Source: Planctomycetota bacterium | GTDB taxonomy: Bacteria; Planctomycetota; Planctomycetia; Planctomycetales; Planctomycetaceae | Assembly: GCA_003669575.1 (NCBI GenBank) | Contig: QWOR01000060.1 | Span: forward strand, 1 to 6,477 | Direction of reading: 5' to 3' | Length of the DNA stretch: 6,477 nt | Shown: positions 5,766 to 6,477 of the stretch, piece after piece | Layout: every line of letters starts with the position of its first letter | Numbering within the stretch: the first letter of the stretch is position 1 | The notes under the pieces: model-generated | The model's input: only the letters and a program-made list of their open reading frames with translations | Told to the model about the DNA's origin: nothing | The model's database searches: none | Position numbers and translations under genes: made by a program

Positions 5766-6472
5766 CGCGCTGGACTCCCGGGTGGGGGCAGTAACTGGTC
5801 CAGCCGAGCGAGGAACAACTCGGGAGAAGAGAAGTCCTCATAGAGCTCATCGGGTTGTGATCGGGACAGTTCTGCGGCTGTGAACATCCCGGTCGCGACG
5901 GCGATGGCCCGGGCTCCAATGGCCCGGGCACACTTCACGTCGGAGGGAGTGTCACCAATCACACAAATCGCACTGGGATCGACCTCACGTTCCAGATGGC
6001 GACACGCCTCGGCATACGCGACCCGCGCCACATCATCGCGGTCGTGATGATGGTCGCCATAACCTCCGTAAGCGAAATGCTGGTCAATCGCGTAGTGCTG
6101 GAGTTTGATCCGGGCTGCTTCGCGAAAGTTCCCCGTGAGCAGCCCCATCGAAACATCCGGACGGGTTGCGATGTGATTCAACAGCGTCTGGATTCCGGGC
6201 AGAACGGCGCCCTCCAGTTCCGCGAGTGTACTGCTCAAGTGGCGGAAGTAGACCGTTTGAAACTCCGCCCACTGCTGTTCATTCGGGGCGAGTTCGTGAT
6301 ACGTGAACAGGTCGTGCGTGATCGCCCGATCGGTTCGCCCCGCTGCGGGAATGTCCTCCCAGGGATCTGGAACACCGAAAACATCGGTGAGTGCGCGTTC
6401 CATGGCCTTTTGTCCGGCTCCACCCGTTCGCAAGAGGGTTCCATTAATATCAAACAGGCAAATCGAACGCAT
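5762..6472 (-). CDS. HAD-superfamily hydrolase, phosphoglycolate-phosphatase-like
   Basis: The 236-residue product is a HAD-fold protein with a helical cap inserted after motif I (about residues 15-90), as in the Gph/beta-phosphoglucomutase group. Motif I is FDINGTLL: the nucleophile Asp8 is present, but the second Asp, the usual acid/base, is Asn10 (AAT codon at 6443-6445). Motif II is LLTGN (Thr113), motif III is probably Lys123, and motif IV is GDTPSDV (Asp174, Asp178), which binds Mg2+. A His/Asp-rich loop GDHHHDRDD (139-147) stands where related proteins, as I remember them, have an acidic GDD..DR segment. Family members hydrolyse small phosphate esters; the substrate here is unknown. 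It is the first gene of a pair with plsY, which suggests but does not prove a link to lipid or glycerol-phosphate metabolism. Its start lies 5 nt from the window edge, so its RBS and promoter are not visible and an upstream gene may belong to the same operon. Confidence 0.9.
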   Translation of the reverse strand: MRSICLFDINGTLLRTGGAGQKAMERALTDVFGVPDPWEDIPAAGRTDRAITHDLFTYHELAPNEQQWAEFQTVYFRHLSSTLAELEGAVLPGIQTLLNHIATRPDVSMGLLTGNFREAARIKLQHYAIDQHFAYGGYGDHHHDRDDVARVAYAEACRHLEREVDPSAICVIGDTPSDVKCARAIGARAIAVATGMFTAAELSRSQPDELYEDFSSPELFLARLDQLLPPPGSPAR

Positions 6473-6477
6473 GACGG

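Noticed and set aside
1..6477. Search for a novel multi-gene system, CRISPR array, transposon ends, att sites or RNA genes
   Set aside because: No repeat array, transposase, integrase, toxin-antitoxin pair, reverse transcriptase or structured RNA could be seen. The genes fit normal chromosomal housekeeping or envelope functions.

Overview
The window looks like an ordinary chromosomal segment of a moderately GC-rich bacterium, most likely a planctomycete (Planctomycetota) or close relative. That assignment is an inference from gene content. It rests on a secreted protein with two fasciclin domains, a Gfo/Idh/MocA oxidoreductase of a type I remember from planctomycetes, verrucomicrobia and acidobacteria, and a secreted SH3-type protein with a C-terminal module I associate with planctomycetes. 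I see no rRNA or tRNA gene, CRISPR array, insertion sequence or phage gene.

Layout. On the plus strand, an SDR-fold protein (55-807) is followed after about 200 nt by a secreted double-FAS1 protein (1015-2058). The FAS1 gene ends in a strong hairpin. It converges with a minus-strand Gfo/Idh/MocA oxidoreductase (2192-3325), which has its own intrinsic terminator, so two terminators lie tail to tail in about 130 nt. A 384-nt divergent intergenic region (3326-3709) separates the oxidoreductase from a plus-strand secreted SH3-domain protein (3710-5044). That gene converges with a minus-strand operon in which a HAD-superfamily hydrolase (5762-6472) is followed by the glycerol-3-phosphate acyltransferase gene plsY (5115-5765) through a 4-nt ATGA overlap.

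How the genes relate. Only the HAD-plsY pair looks like a real operon in the window. PlsY makes lysophosphatidic acid from acyl-phosphate and glycerol-3-phosphate for membrane lipid synthesis. The other genes appear to be single transcription units with unrelated tasks: two exported proteins probably acting in the periplasm or at the cell surface, and two cytoplasmic NAD(P)-fold proteins.

I found no clear candidate for a new multi-gene system. The points most worth a second look are at residue level. The SDR protein has Ile where the catalytic Tyr of YxxxK should be. The HAD protein has Asn where the acid/base Asp of DxDGT is expected. The SH3 protein carries a C-terminal module I cannot name. 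Candidate regulatory sites were found by eye and are weak.
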